A DNA stretch of 24,990 nt, taken from contig DATLTB010000017.1 in NCBI GenBank assembly GCA_035533815.1, forward strand, positions 1 to 24,990. Direction: 5' to 3'. The number at the start of each line of letters is the position of its first letter. Within the stretch, counting starts at the first letter, position 1. This DNA comes from JANWKA01 sp035533815 (GTDB lineage: Bacteria; Bacteroidota; Bacteroidia; Chitinophagales; Chitinophagaceae). The notes under the pieces are model-generated. The model had not been told where the DNA came from. It did no database searches and saw only the letters and a list, made by a program, of their open reading frames with translations. Made by a program: the position numbers and the translations under genes. Of this stretch, positions 6,091 to 15,373 are shown in pieces.

Positions 6091-8526
6091 ATGAAACATA
6101 TATTTTGTTTATTTATATTCGTATTGATCTTCCATTCAGACATCTGGGCATCAACTACGAATAGCAATATCCTGACTGGCCGGATTACGGATTCCACAAA
6201 AAATGGCTTGCCGGGAGCTACCGTCAGTATCCCGGACCTCCAGTCAGGCGCCATCACGGATAATCAGGGCAACTATACCCTGAAGAACCTGCCTGCTGGG
6301 ATCTACCTGGTAGAAGTGCGGTACATCGGGTACAAGACCCTCACCAGTGAAGTGACGATCCGCAATACCACCGTGAAAAATTTCATTATGACTCCTTCGG
6401 TGCTGGAACAGGGAACGGTCGTGGTTACCGGCTTAAGCATGGCCACCGAAGCCAGCAAGAATCCGACACCCATCACCGTGATCAATCGCCGGTACCTGGA
6501 GCAAAATGTGTCCACTAATATCATTGATGCCATTGCCAAACAGCCCGGAGTTGATGAGGTAACCACGGGTCCGGCTATTTCAAAACCGGTCATCCGGGGC
6601 CTCAGCTATAACCGGGTAGTGGTCGTTAATGACGGCATCCGTCAGGAGGGACAGCAATGGGGAGATGAGCACGGGGTGGAAATCGATGACTATAATGTGG
6701 ACCGCATTGAAATCCTGAAAGGACCCGCATCCCTGCTGTATGGTTCAGATGGGTTGGCCGGGGTAGTCAATATCATTTCCAATGAGCCATTGCCCGCCGG
6801 AACTATCCAGGGGAATATCAATGCCAATTACCTGACCAACAACGGGATGGTCGCTTATAACGGAAATATCGCCGGAAACCTGAACGGCATCTACTGGAAT
6901 GTCTATGGTACTGGGAAACAGGCCCATGACTACCGGGACAACTATGACGGCTATGTGTTCAATTCCAAATTCCAGAATGCAGATTACGGGGGATACCTGG
7001 GGGTGAACCGCAGCTGGGGCCATTCCCGGCTGGAGTTCGCTTCCTTTGACGAGCACCTGGGAATACCGGCTGGGAGCCGGGATAACACCGGAGCATTCAC
7101 AAAAGATATGAATATCAACGGCATAGATTCCCTGGTTCCGGCGACTACCGGTGACTTTTTATCGTACCAGCCCTATATTTCCAGGCAAAATGTCCAGCAC
7201 AAGAAATTGATCCTGGACAATGAATTCTACCTGGCCAACACCGGAAGGATAGCGTTTACCCTGGGCTATCAGGTCAGTCAGCGAAGGGAGTATGCCAACA
7301 TCCTGGCACCCAATACCCCCGGGCTTGACCTGAAACTGAAGACGGTGGATTATGACCTGAAATATTATCTTCCGGTGGTTCAAGGATGGGAATCTGTTTT
7401 CGGCATCAATGGAATGCAGCAGAATAATTTCAATCAGGGCACTGAGTTCCTCATTCCCCAGTATAACCTGTTCGATTTCGGCATATTCGGCATGACTAAA
7501 AAAACCTGGGGTTCCCTGACCCTGAGCGGAGGTTTAAGGTTCGATAACCGGTATATGCAGGCCAAGCAGCTTTATCTGGACAGCACGGGGACACCCACAT
7601 CGAAATCCAATCCCGGGGCTGTCATGAAATTCAATGGGTTCACCCGTAATTTTGCCAGTTTTTCGGGCAGCGTGGGGATGAGCTATGCCCTCTCGGACCG
7701 GTTCACGGCCAAAGCCAACCTGGCCCGGGGGTTCCGGGCGCCCAATGCCTCTGAACTGGCTGCCAACGGGGTGCATGACGGGACCATCAGGTATGAATAT
7801 GGCAATAACCAGCTGAAGGCAGAAACCAGCACTGAGGGGGATGCAGGTATCATATATACCGCCCTGCACCTCACTTTCAGCGCTGATTTATTTTACAACC
7901 ATATCAGCCATTATATTTTTGCCCGCAAACTATTGTCCGCTTCCGGTCAGGATTCCATACCAGTCCTGGATAATGCCCAGGGCTATATTGCATACCAGGA
8001 TGTGCAGACCAATGCCAATTTGTATGGCGGGGAGCTGATGATCGATCTTCATCCCCATCCGCTGGACTGGCTGCATTTCAAAAACACTTTCTCCCTGGTG
8101 AGGGGGACCGCTTCGGATGCCACGGATTCCACCCGGTACCTGCCCTTCATGCCGCCTCCCAGGTGGATGTCCGATTTGAGGGGGGAGTTCCTCAAAAAGG
8201 GCAGGACCATACGGAATATGTATCTGGAGGCAGAACTGGATATTAACTGGGCCCAGCATGATGCATTTACCGCTTATGGGACGGAAACACCCACTGCTGG
8301 GTATACCCTGCTGAATTTGGAGCTGGGTGCCGATATCATGGGAAAAACAAACCGGCTGTTCAGCCTGTACCTTGGTGTGGATAATCTCACCAACCTGGCG
8401 TATCAGAATCATTTAAGCCGGTTCAAGTACCTGCCGGTGAACCCTGCCACGGGAAGGATGGGCATTTTTAATATGGGGCGCGATTTCAGCATCAAGCTAA
8501 ATATTCCCCTGGATATAAAAGGGTAA
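6091..8526 (+). CDS. TonB-dependent outer-membrane receptor with CarboxypepD_reg-like domain
   Basis: From ATG 6091 the protein is 811 aa; a TTG six bases upstream is less likely. A signal peptide spans about 1-21, ending near IWASTT. A CarboxypepD_reg-like domain follows (about 27-103, LTGRITDSTKNGLPGATVSI...). The plug lies at about 115-230, with KPVIRGLSYNRVVVVNDGIR, QQWGDEHG and IEILKGPASLLYGSDGLAGVVNI. The remainder is a 22-strand-type beta-barrel. The KPVIRGL and QQWGDEHG plug motifs occur in receptors often linked to metal (Zn/Cu-like) import, and the His-containing small protein upstream supports metal uptake, but the ligand is not proven. It is not a SusC: it lacks a SusD partner. 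A strong terminator follows. Confidence 0.9.
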   Translation: MKHIFCLFIFVLIFHSDIWASTTNSNILTGRITDSTKNGLPGATVSIPDLQSGAITDNQGNYTLKNLPAGIYLVEVRYIGYKTLTSEVTIRNTTVKNFIMTPSVLEQGTVVVTGLSMATEASKNPTPITVINRRYLEQNVSTNIIDAIAKQPGVDEVTTGPAISKPVIRGLSYNRVVVVNDGIRQEGQQWGDEHGVEIDDYNVDRIEILKGPASLLYGSDGLAGVVNIISNEPLPAGTIQGNINANYLTNNGMVAYNGNIAGNLNGIYWNVYGTGKQAHDYRDNYDGYVFNSKFQNADYGGYLGVNRSWGHSRLEFASFDEHLGIPAGSRDNTGAFTKDMNINGIDSLVPATTGDFLSYQPYISRQNVQHKKLILDNEFYLANTGRIAFTLGYQVSQRREYANILAPNTPGLDLKLKTVDYDLKYYLPVVQGWESVFGINGMQQNNFNQGTEFLIPQYNLFDFGIFGMTKKTWGSLTLSGGLRFDNRYMQAKQLYLDSTGTPTSKSNPGAVMKFNGFTRNFASFSGSVGMSYALSDRFTAKANLARGFRAPNASELAANGVHDGTIRYEYGNNQLKAETSTEGDAGIIYTALHLTFSADLFYNHISHYIFARKLLSASGQDSIPVLDNAQGYIAYQDVQTNANLYGGELMIDLHPHPLDWLHFKNTFSLVRGTASDATDSTRYLPFMPPPRWMSDLRGEFLKKGRTIRNMYLEAELDINWAQHDAFTAYGTETPTAGYTLLNLELGADIMGKTNRLFSLYLGVDNLTNLAYQNHLSRFKYLPVNPATGRMGIFNMGRDFSIKLNIPLDIKG

Positions 8527-8547
8527 AGGACCCCGGTCCTGAAATAG

Positions 8548-8573
8548 AAAAGCCCCCGGGTACGGGGGCTTTT
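8548..8573. terminator. Bidirectional terminator between TonB receptor and rplI
   Basis: An 11-bp perfect stem, AAAAGCCCCCG (8548-8558) with CGGGGGCTTTT (8563-8573) and loop GGTA, has T-runs on both strands. It serves the convergent receptor gene (+) and rpsF-rpsR-rplI operon (-). Confidence 0.92.
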
Positions 8574-8589
8574 ACGATATTTTTTTTAG

Positions 8590-9036
8590 TTATTCTGCGA
8601 CTACTTCAAACATGACTTCCATTTCATTGCCCTTGCCGAAATCCACCTTCGCCCTGTAGGTACCCAGTTCCTTCACTTCATCGAGGATCTGAATGCGACG
8701 GCGGTCGATCTCATAGCCTTTCTGCAATTTGATGGCCTGGGAAATCTGGACCGAGGTCACGGAACCGAATATTTTTTCAGAAGCGCCGACCTTGGCCCCG
8801 ATCCTTACCGGGGATTCTGCCAGGACTTCCTTCACTTTTGCAATTTCAGCCACCAGCTTGTCTTCCTTTAATTTGATTACTTTCATCCTTTCCTCCAGTT
8901 GTTTCTGATTGCCCGGATTGGCTTCGATAGCCATTTTACGGGGAATGAGAAAATTCCGGGCATAACCGTTCCTGACCTTCACCAGGTCGTGCTGGTGTCC
9001 AAGTTTATTGACATCCTGTATTAAAATGACTTCCAT
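8590..9036 (-). CDS. rplI: 50S ribosomal protein L9
   Basis: The 148-aa length is normal for L9. The N-terminal 23S rRNA-binding domain begins MEVILIQDVNKLGHQHDLVKV, with the conserved NGYARNFLIPRKMA segment. A long connecting helix (about 41-75) and the C-terminal domain containing IFGSVTS follow. L9 sits at the base of the L1 stalk in the large subunit. It is the last gene of the rpsF-rpsR-rplI operon, 4 nt after rpsR, and ends just before the shared terminator. Confidence 0.97.
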   Translation of the reverse strand: MEVILIQDVNKLGHQHDLVKVRNGYARNFLIPRKMAIEANPGNQKQLEERMKVIKLKEDKLVAEIAKVKEVLAESPVRIGAKVGASEKIFGSVTSVQISQAIKLQKGYEIDRRRIQILDEVKELGTYRAKVDFGKGNEMEVMFEVVAE

Positions 9037-9040
9037 TGGG

Positions 9041-9307
9041 CTACTTTAAAAGATCGGTGACATAGGGGAGCAGGGCCATCTGCCGGGCTTTTTTGATGGC
9101 CTGGGCTACCTTGCGCTGGAATTTCAGGGAATTGCCGGTGATCCGCCTGGGAAGCATCTTTCCCTGTTCATTCAGGAACTTCTTCAGGAATTCCCCGTCC
9201 TTATAATCCACATACTTGATCCCCATTTTCTTGAAACGGCAGTATTTTTTCGTTCTTTTCACTGCCTTAGAGGCAGTCAGGTACTTGATTTCTTGTTTTA
9301 TCGGCAT
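9041..9307 (-). CDS. rpsR: 30S ribosomal protein S18
   Basis: This 88-aa protein is S18, with the conserved YKDGEFLKKFLNEQGKMLPRRITG region and KFQRKVAQAIKKARQMALLPY. S18 pairs with S6 on the platform of the small subunit. It begins 2 nt after the rpsF stop and lies 4 nt before rplI, so the three genes are co-transcribed and probably translationally coupled. The gene for single-strand-binding protein or PriB, often inserted in this operon in other phyla, is absent, as is usual in Bacteroidota. Confidence 0.97.
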   Translation of the reverse strand: MPIKQEIKYLTASKAVKRTKKYCRFKKMGIKYVDYKDGEFLKKFLNEQGKMLPRRITGNSLKFQRKVAQAIKKARQMALLPYVTDLLK

Positions 9308-9309
9308 AG

Positions 9310-9660
9310 TCAGGCTTCTGATTGTTGGATTTCGGCTTTAGTATTTTTCCTCCTTCTGGCATTATACACTACGGCATATTTATCCAGTAAGGTGACCAGG
9401 TAGCGCAATACATGTTCATCCCGGTTAAGTTGTATCGTCAGTTTGTCATTGAAGTCGGAGGGGGCTTCATATTCCAGTACCCAATACATGCCCGTGGTCT
9501 TTTTACCGATCGGATAAGCCAGTGATCTCATTCCCCAGGGATTCTCCTGCACGATTTTTCCTCCGTTTTCTGTCACGAAGTCCGCATACCTTTTCTGGGA
9601 GGTTTTATAATCATCCTCGGAAAAGACCGGGGTGAAAATCACCATCAATTCATAATTCAT
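9310..9660 (-). CDS. rpsF: 30S ribosomal protein S6
   Basis: This 116-aa protein begins MNYELMVIFTPVFSEDDYK and contains NPWGMRSLAYPIGKKTTGMYWVLEYEAP, the S6 core. It ends in an acidic tail beyond a basic patch (NARRRKNTK). S6 binds 16S rRNA together with S18. It is the first gene of the operon; a TATCTTTG -7 element lies about 40 nt upstream. I do not see a convincing S6:S18 autoregulatory leader structure in the short 5' region. Confidence 0.97.
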   Translation of the reverse strand: MNYELMVIFTPVFSEDDYKTSQKRYADFVTENGGKIVQENPWGMRSLAYPIGKKTTGMYWVLEYEAPSDFNDKLTIQLNRDEHVLRYLVTLLDKYAVVYNARRRKNTKAEIQQSEA

Positions 9661-9701
9661 ATGGTTTCCCTGTTTTGGATGGAAGATATTTTTTAGGACT
9701 G

Positions 9702-9709
9702 CAAAGATA
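9702..9709 (-). promoter_or_regulatory. -7 element of the rpsF operon
   Basis: TATCTTTG on the minus strand is a perfect TAnnTTTG element, 41 nt before the rpsF start codon. No clear TTG -33 element is seen at the usual distance. Confidence 0.65.
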
Positions 9710-9831
9710 GGAATTTCCAGTGAAAATCATGATAGCGGAGGATAAAAAATAAATTATTCATAGTATTTTGATAATTAGCAATTTATATAAATACTTTAGA
9801 TTTTTTTACCCGGATATGCTTGAAAATCGCT

Positions 9832-9844
9832 TGCCAAGTTGGCA
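9832..9844. promoter_or_regulatory. Palindrome overlapping the htpG -33 region (possible operator)
   Basis: TGCCAA-G-TTGGCA is a perfect 13-bp palindrome. Its right arm includes the TTGG that serves as the predicted htpG -33 element, a position suited to a repressor or activator of the chaperone gene. It does not match CIRCE. Confidence 0.45.
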
Positions 9845-9870
9845 GACCTGATCCGGTGGCATAAACTTTG
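9839..9870 (+). promoter_or_regulatory. Predicted htpG promoter
   Basis: TTGG (9839-9842) and TAAACTTTG (9862-9870) are separated by 19 bp. The -7 element has one extra base compared with TAnnTTTG. The start codon of htpG is 30 nt further on. Confidence 0.5.
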
Positions 9871-9899
9871 GGACTCTGACCCGAATTAAAGGGTCCATT

Positions 9900-11756
9900 A
9901 TGCAAACAGGCGCCATCCGGGTACAAACCGAGAATATATTTCCCATCATCAAGAAATTCCTGTATTCGGACCATGAGATCTTTATCCGGGAATTAGTCAG
10001 CAATGCCGTGGATGCCACACAGAAGCTGAAAACCCTGTCCGGCCTGGGCGAGGTGGAGGGGGAGCTGGGCAGCCTGGACATCGAGATCAGCCTGGACAAG
10101 GAAAAAGGGACCATCACGGTTTCGGATAAAGGCATTGGAATGACCGCCGATGAAGTGGACCGGTATATCAACCAGGTGGCTTTTTCGGGGGCTGAGGATT
10201 TCCTCGACAAATACAAAGGGCAAAACGAATCCAATATCATCGGGCATTTTGGCCTGGGATTTTACTCCTCATTCATGGTCAGCAGCCAGGTGGAGATTCT
10301 CACCAAATCCTATAAAAAAGATGCCCCGGCAGTTCGCTGGGCCTGCAGCGGCAACCCGGAATTTACCCTGGAGGAAACCGAAAAGCTCACCCGCGGAACG
10401 GATATCATCCTGCATATCAGCGAGGACAGCAAGGAGTTTCTGGAATCAGAGCGGATCAGCAGGATCCTGGAAAAATTCTGCAAATTCCTGCCTATCCCTG
10501 TCCGGTTCGAAGACAAACAGATCAACAATACTTCTCCCGCCTGGACCCGGAAGCCCACGGAGCTAACCTCTCTGGATTACCAGAATTTTTATAAAGAGTT
10601 GTATCCTTTCACCGAACCTCCCCTTTTCTGGATCCACCTGAATGTGGATTATCCTTTTCACCTGACCGGGATTCTGTATTTCCCCAAGATCAAGAAATCC
10701 TTTGAGATCCAGAAGGACAGGATCAACCTGTACAGCAACCAGGTTTTTGTCACTGATGAGGTCAAGGATATCGTTCCGGAATTCCTGATGCTGCTCCATG
10801 GGGTGATCGATTCCCCGGACATTCCCCTGAATGTCAGCCGCAGCTACCTGCAGGGTGATCCCAATGTGAAGAAAATCAATAATCATATCACCAGGAAGGT
10901 AGCCGACAGGCTGGATGAGATGTTCCGCAATGAACGAAAGGAGTTTGAAGAAAAATGGGAGCATATCGGCCTTTTTGTGCGGTATGGCATGATGACAGAG
11001 GAAAAATTCCTGGAAAAAGGGATCAAATTCCACCTATTCCAGGACGCAGGATCCAACCAATTCTATACCCTGGAGGAATACCGCAGCGCTACTGCTGCCC
11101 TGCAGACCGACAAGGACAATAAGCTGGTCATCCTGTATACCAATGACCCGGTGCAGCAGGACAGCTATATCCAGGCAGCCAGGGAAAAGGGATATAAGAT
11201 CGTCCGGATGGATACCCTCGTGGATACCGCCTTCATCAATAATATGGAGATGAAGTGGGAAAATACCCGGTTCACCCGGGTGGACGCGGATATTGCGGAA
11301 AACCTGATCAACAAGGATGAAAAAACGGAAAACCTGCTCAGTTCAGCGCAGGAAAGCAAGCTCAAGGAGTTATTCGGACTTCAGGTGCCTTCCACACACA
11401 TCAAAGTGGAAATCAAGGGGCTGAACCCGGAGGTACAACCGGTGATCGTGACCCGGCCGGAATTCATGCGCAGGATGAAGGATATGGCATCCATGGGTGG
11501 AGGAGGGATGAACTTCTATGGTAACCTGCCGGATGATATCACCATGACCGTGAATGCCAATCATCCCGTTTACCAGCAGGTACTGAGCGAAAAGGACAAG
11601 GATAAACAAGGGAAGCTGGTCAAGAACCTGTCCGACCTGGCCCTGCTTTCCCAGCACCTGCTTACCGGTGCCGAACTGACCGATTTTGTAAAGCGCAGCA
11701 TTGAATTGCTTTCCGAGGGGAAAAAAAGTAAGATCATCCTGACGAACCGGGATTAA
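9900..11756 (+). CDS. htpG: Molecular chaperone HtpG (Hsp90 family)
   Basis: This 618-aa protein is full-length bacterial Hsp90. The GHKL ATPase domain has the N box ELVSNAVDAT (E31, N35, D38), DKGIGM (76-81) and GHFGLGFYSSF (115-125). The middle domain carries GVIDSPDIPLNVSRSYLQ with the conserved arginine. The C-terminal dimerisation domain ends near residue 610, with no eukaryotic MEEVD tail. It acts as a cytosolic ATP-dependent chaperone. It is divergent from rpsF, with a palindrome in its promoter region. Its 3' end faces the GNAT-like gene with only 11 bp between stops. Confidence 0.96.
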   Translation: MQTGAIRVQTENIFPIIKKFLYSDHEIFIRELVSNAVDATQKLKTLSGLGEVEGELGSLDIEISLDKEKGTITVSDKGIGMTADEVDRYINQVAFSGAEDFLDKYKGQNESNIIGHFGLGFYSSFMVSSQVEILTKSYKKDAPAVRWACSGNPEFTLEETEKLTRGTDIILHISEDSKEFLESERISRILEKFCKFLPIPVRFEDKQINNTSPAWTRKPTELTSLDYQNFYKELYPFTEPPLFWIHLNVDYPFHLTGILYFPKIKKSFEIQKDRINLYSNQVFVTDEVKDIVPEFLMLLHGVIDSPDIPLNVSRSYLQGDPNVKKINNHITRKVADRLDEMFRNERKEFEEKWEHIGLFVRYGMMTEEKFLEKGIKFHLFQDAGSNQFYTLEEYRSATAALQTDKDNKLVILYTNDPVQQDSYIQAAREKGYKIVRMDTLVDTAFINNMEMKWENTRFTRVDADIAENLINKDEKTENLLSSAQESKLKELFGLQVPSTHIKVEIKGLNPEVQPVIVTRPEFMRRMKDMASMGGGGMNFYGNLPDDITMTVNANHPVYQQVLSEKDKDKQGKLVKNLSDLALLSQHLLTGAELTDFVKRSIELLSEGKKSKIILTNRD

Positions 11757-11767
11757 CCGTTGCGCCT

Positions 11768-12934
11768 TCAGGATAACATGGGATGCCTGCGGAACTCCCT
11801 GTCCCGGTCAAACAGGAACCGGTAAGTGACGAGGGTCCTGTTCCGGCTGGTTCCCAGGCTTTCCGCGATATTGATCATTTTTGGGTTGAAATCCCCGATC
11901 CACTGCATCTCATATTCCTCATAGCCTGAGCTGGACTGGATCACCCTGGATCCTTCCACGATCATATAGGCATCCACGCCCATACCCTGGAATTCAGGGA
12001 CAATGCCAAATACCAGCCCGACAAATTTTTTGCTTTTTCCCCGCTTCATCATCCAGAGGAACCGAAGTTTTTGCAGGAGCCCGAATTTACCGTTCAGCAT
12101 CCCGAAATATTCATTCAGGTCAGGCAGATTGAGCCAGCATGCGATGGGTTCATCCTTATAATAGACATACCATACCAGCTTCTCATCCATGACCTTTTTC
12201 ATGCCATTGAAAATGGTCAGGGCCTGTTTTCTTTCGATGCTTTTGTTTCCCCCATGACCTGCCCAGGCTTTGTTGTAAATGATGCTAAAATCCTCCGCAA
12301 ACCGGTTCAGCTTCCTTTTATCAATCTGGGTTGCCCGGAAGCCGGGGTCACTGGCCAGCTGGGCATGCCTGGTGAAATACTTTTCCTGGAGCTGGGTATC
12401 GACCCGCATGCCGAAGCAGACCTGATTAAAATATACGCGGAATCCATAGTTCTCAAAAAGCTTCCGGTAATAAGGGGGGTTATAGTTCATGCAGTACAGG
12501 GGTTTATGGTATCCATCCACGACCAGACCCCACCACCTGTCCCGCTCCCCGAAATTGACCGGACCATCCATGGCTTCCATTCCCCTGTCCAGCAGCCAGC
12601 TGCGACAATGATCAAACAGCATATTGGCAGCTTGCTGATCGTCGATACATTCAAAGAATCCCATGCCTCCTACCGGGAAATCCGTACCCTTGTTCCTGTA
12701 TTTTTTATTCACGAAAGCAGCCACCCTGCCGATGTGCTTCCCGGCTTCATCCCTCAGGATCCAGCGCTGGCACTCCCCATGGCGGAAAGTTTTATTTTTC
12801 CCGGGATCGAAAACTTCCCGGATATCCTTATCCAGGGGCCGGATCCAGTTCAGGTCAGTCCGGTAGAGTTCCACAGGCAGCTGAAGAAAGCATCGGGCGG
12901 TTTCCCCATCCACCACGGGCACCATGTCCATCAT
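11768..12934 (-). CDS. GNAT-like conserved protein
   Basis: This 388-aa cytosolic protein has an N-acetyltransferase-like fold. A strand-turn region, RWILRDEAGKHIGRVAAFVN (about 56-75), looks like a GNAT beta-core. The central motif DGPVNFGERDRWWGLVVDG and NYNPPYYRKLFENYGF is strongly conserved in a family found widely in Bacteroidota. The later part, GLVFGIVPEFQGMGVDAYMI, resembles the acetyl-CoA-binding motif of GNAT enzymes (Q-x-x-G-x-G/A). The substrate is unknown. M1 and M2 are both plausible starts (ATGATGGAC). It stands alone, convergent with htpG. The 295-aa ORF on the opposite strand is a shadow. Confidence 0.8.
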   Translation of the reverse strand: MMDMVPVVDGETARCFLQLPVELYRTDLNWIRPLDKDIREVFDPGKNKTFRHGECQRWILRDEAGKHIGRVAAFVNKKYRNKGTDFPVGGMGFFECIDDQQAANMLFDHCRSWLLDRGMEAMDGPVNFGERDRWWGLVVDGYHKPLYCMNYNPPYYRKLFENYGFRVYFNQVCFGMRVDTQLQEKYFTRHAQLASDPGFRATQIDKRKLNRFAEDFSIIYNKAWAGHGGNKSIERKQALTIFNGMKKVMDEKLVWYVYYKDEPIACWLNLPDLNEYFGMLNGKFGLLQKLRFLWMMKRGKSKKFVGLVFGIVPEFQGMGVDAYMIVEGSRVIQSSSGYEEYEMQWIGDFNPKMINIAESLGTSRNRTLVTYRFLFDRDREFRRHPMLS

Positions 12935-13080
12935 GAAAATCAGTTTAGTTCAGGCTAAAATACAATTTTTAAAAAATACAGGATTTTGCCAAAAACGCGT
13001 GTTTGAAAAAAGGGAACTACAGATTACCTTATTGCTAAAAAGGGTAATTTCAGCCAGATAAGCCTAATTTCCGGATCTGG

Positions 13081-13692
13081 ATGCAAAAGCTGAAAAACAT
13101 ATTAATTGCCCTATTGACCTTGTTGGTTATCCTGTTTGCTGCATTGTACCGCGATGAACTGCACCGGAAGGATCAACTTTCCGCTAAAAACCGGCAGCTG
13201 GTCACCGATTATAATAATATCCAACAGCAAAAGGAACAGCTAAACAAGGGATACCAGCAATTGCTCAGCCATCAGGATTATGTGAACCAGGGTCAGACCA
13301 ATTATGTGGATGAAGGTCAATACTATCGGGAGAACTGGAAGAATTTTATACATATTTCTGCCAGCAATTATAAAACGGGATTCCTGGGGGGTATACATGG
13401 CCTGGATATCATTGTCAGCAATCAAACCGGTTTTACCCTGGATAATGTCCAGGTTGACATCCAATACCGAACCAAGGGGGGAGGCATTTTCAAGACAGAA
13501 ACGGTGAATATCAGTGAAGTATCCCCGCTGAGCAGCAAGACAGCGGGGGCACCTGACAGCAGGAGGGGGATGAGCATCCAGCTTCAGGTCAGGCGGATCA
13601 CCAGCGAGGAAATGAATTTTTGTTATACTGACCATAAATTGGGGACAGGGGACAAGGATAATCCTTACCCCTGTGTGGTCAAGGGCAAATGA
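13081..13692 (+). CDS. Membrane-anchored coiled-coil protein, function unknown
   Basis: I do not recognise a family for this 203-aa protein. An N-terminal hydrophobic segment (about 6-23, ILIALLTLLVILFAALY) acts as a signal anchor. Next comes a Gln-rich coiled coil (about 28-66, QQQKEQLNKGYQQLLS). A C-terminal soluble domain with beta character follows (GLDIIVSNQTGFTLDNVQVDIQYRTKGGG...). The layout suggests a periplasm-facing, inner-membrane-anchored protein. The NQTGFTLDNVQVDIQYR segment looks like the FxxLxNVxVxVxY pattern of extracellular beta-sandwich domains. It lies 146 bp before atpD, which has its own promoter, so a functional link to ATP synthase is not implied. Confidence 0.7.
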   Translation: MQKLKNILIALLTLLVILFAALYRDELHRKDQLSAKNRQLVTDYNNIQQQKEQLNKGYQQLLSHQDYVNQGQTNYVDEGQYYRENWKNFIHISASNYKTGFLGGIHGLDIIVSNQTGFTLDNVQVDIQYRTKGGGIFKTETVNISEVSPLSSKTAGAPDSRRGMSIQLQVRRITSEEMNFCYTDHKLGTGDKDNPYPCVVKGK

Positions 13693-13752
13693 TCCTTCAG
13701 GTTATGGGACCGGTGGCAGATAAGTTCAGCCTGCAGAAAATCAATCCGGATA

Positions 13753-13786
13753 TTGTGGTAAATTTGATGGATACCCCTTACCTTTG
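13753..13786 (+). promoter_or_regulatory. Predicted promoter of atpD-atpC
   Basis: TTG (13753-13755) and a perfect TACCTTTG (13779-13786) are separated by 23 bp. A TTTG at 13763 is too close to serve. The atpD start is 52 nt downstream. Confidence 0.6.
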
Positions 13787-13838
13787 CGCGGATTTTTCAA
13801 AGTAATATTAAAATTATTTCTCTATAAATTTTGTTTTA

Positions 13839-15350
13839 ATGCCAAGTGTGGGTAAAATCAAACAAATCATCGGACCGGTAGTGGACGTGTATTTTGAAGG
13901 GGAGTCGGAATTACCGGAGATATTCAATGCGCTGGAAGTCATCCGGGACAATGGACAGAAACTCATCCTGGAAGCCCAGCAGCACATGGGGGAGGACAGC
14001 GTACGTTGTCTGGCGATGGATTCCACGGACGGCCTGGTCCGGGGAATGAAAGTGGAAGACTTGGGTACCCCGATCCGCATGCCGGTAGGGGAACAGATCA
14101 GGGGCAGGTTGTTCAATGTCGTCGGAGAGGCCATTGACGGGATCGGACCCATTTCCAATGCCAATGGATTGCCGATTCACCGCACGCCTCCGCTCTTTGA
14201 AGATCTGGCTACCGATTCGGAAGTCCTGTTCACCGGAATCAAGGTGATCGACCTGATCGAACCCTATTCCAAGGGGGGAAAGATTGGCTTGTTCGGGGGA
14301 GCAGGAGTGGGTAAGACCGTGCTGATCATGGAACTGATCAATAATATTGCCAAGAGTTATGCCGGCATATCGGTCTTTGCGGGTGTGGGTGAACGGACCC
14401 GGGAAGGCAACGACCTGCTCCGGGAAATGATTGAATCCAATGTCATCAGGTATGGCGAGGAATTCAAAAAGAGCATGGAGTCCGGATCCTGGGATCTGAG
14501 CAAGGTAGACCGGGGACAATTGGCCCAGTCCCAGGCCACCCTGGTGTTCGGCCAGATGAATGAACCCCCGGGTGCCCGTGCCAGGGTGGCCTTGTCAGGA
14601 CTGACTGTGGCAGAATATTTCCGGGATGGGGACGGCAGTTCAGGAGGAGGCAAGGATATCCTTTTTTTTGTAGATAATATATTCCGGTTCACCCAGGCAG
14701 GTTCTGAAGTTTCTGCCTTGCTTGGACGGATGCCTTCCGCTGTAGGGTATCAGCCCACCCTGGCCACTGAGATGGGGCTGATGCAGGAAAGAATCACCTC
14801 CACCCGCAATGGATCGATCACTTCGGTCCAGGCGGTGTATGTGCCTGCAGATGACCTGACTGATCCGGCACCGGCTACTACCTTCTCCCACCTGGATGCC
14901 ACTACGGTCCTGGACCGAAAAATTGCCGATCTGGGGATTTATCCTGCGGTCAATCCCCTGGAATCCACGTCCAGGATACTCAGCCCCCTGGTTGTAGGGG
15001 AAGCCCATTACAATTGTGCACAAAGGGTCAAGCAGATCCTGCAGCGGTATAAAGAACTCCAGGACATCATTGCCATACTCGGCCTGGATGAACTCAGTGA
15101 TGAGGACAAACAGATCGTATCCAGGGCCCGTAAAGTACAACGCTTCCTTTCCCAGCCTTTCCATGTAGCTGAGCAGTTCACAGGTCTGAAAGGGGTACTG
15201 GTTCCCATTGAAGAAACGATCCGGGGGTTCAATGCCATCATGGATGGAGAAGCAGATGAATTTCCGGAAGCGGCCTTTAACCTGGTAGGCAGCCTGGATG
15301 ATGCCATGGAGAAAGGGAAAAAACTCCTGGAAGCTGCAGCAAAAAATTAA
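13839..15350 (+). CDS. atpD: F1Fo ATP synthase subunit beta
   Basis: This 503-aa catalytic F1 subunit has the Walker A loop GGAGVGKT (153-160), the catalytic glutamate region GVGERTREGNDLL (182-194), Walker B ILFFVDNIFRF and the DELSDED segment (417-423). All are intact. The N-terminal beta-barrel starts GKIKQIIGPVVDV. It forms the alpha3beta3 catalytic hexamer and pairs here with atpC only. The rest of the ATP synthase genes (a, c, b, delta, alpha, gamma) are not in the window, consistent with the split atpDC arrangement common in Bacteroidota. It has its own promoter. Confidence 0.98.
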   Translation: MPSVGKIKQIIGPVVDVYFEGESELPEIFNALEVIRDNGQKLILEAQQHMGEDSVRCLAMDSTDGLVRGMKVEDLGTPIRMPVGEQIRGRLFNVVGEAIDGIGPISNANGLPIHRTPPLFEDLATDSEVLFTGIKVIDLIEPYSKGGKIGLFGGAGVGKTVLIMELINNIAKSYAGISVFAGVGERTREGNDLLREMIESNVIRYGEEFKKSMESGSWDLSKVDRGQLAQSQATLVFGQMNEPPGARARVALSGLTVAEYFRDGDGSSGGGKDILFFVDNIFRFTQAGSEVSALLGRMPSAVGYQPTLATEMGLMQERITSTRNGSITSVQAVYVPADDLTDPAPATTFSHLDATTVLDRKIADLGIYPAVNPLESTSRILSPLVVGEAHYNCAQRVKQILQRYKELQDIIAILGLDELSDEDKQIVSRARKVQRFLSQPFHVAEQFTGLKGVLVPIEETIRGFNAIMDGEADEFPEAAFNLVGSLDDAMEKGKKLLEAAAKN

Positions 15351-15373
15351 TAAGCCAAATTCCCTGTACCATC

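Noticed and set aside
9661..9701. S6:S18 autoregulatory leader in front of rpsF
   Set aside because: The short leader lacks a visible stem with the conserved CCG elements.
12071..12958. 295-aa plus-strand ORF opposite the GNAT-like gene
   Set aside because: Its protein has no family features and is rich in His/Pro/Ile as expected for an antisense reading; the minus-strand protein carries conserved motifs.
13911..14519. 202-aa minus-strand ORF inside atpD
   Set aside because: Antisense to the highly conserved ATP synthase beta subunit, with no motif of its own.
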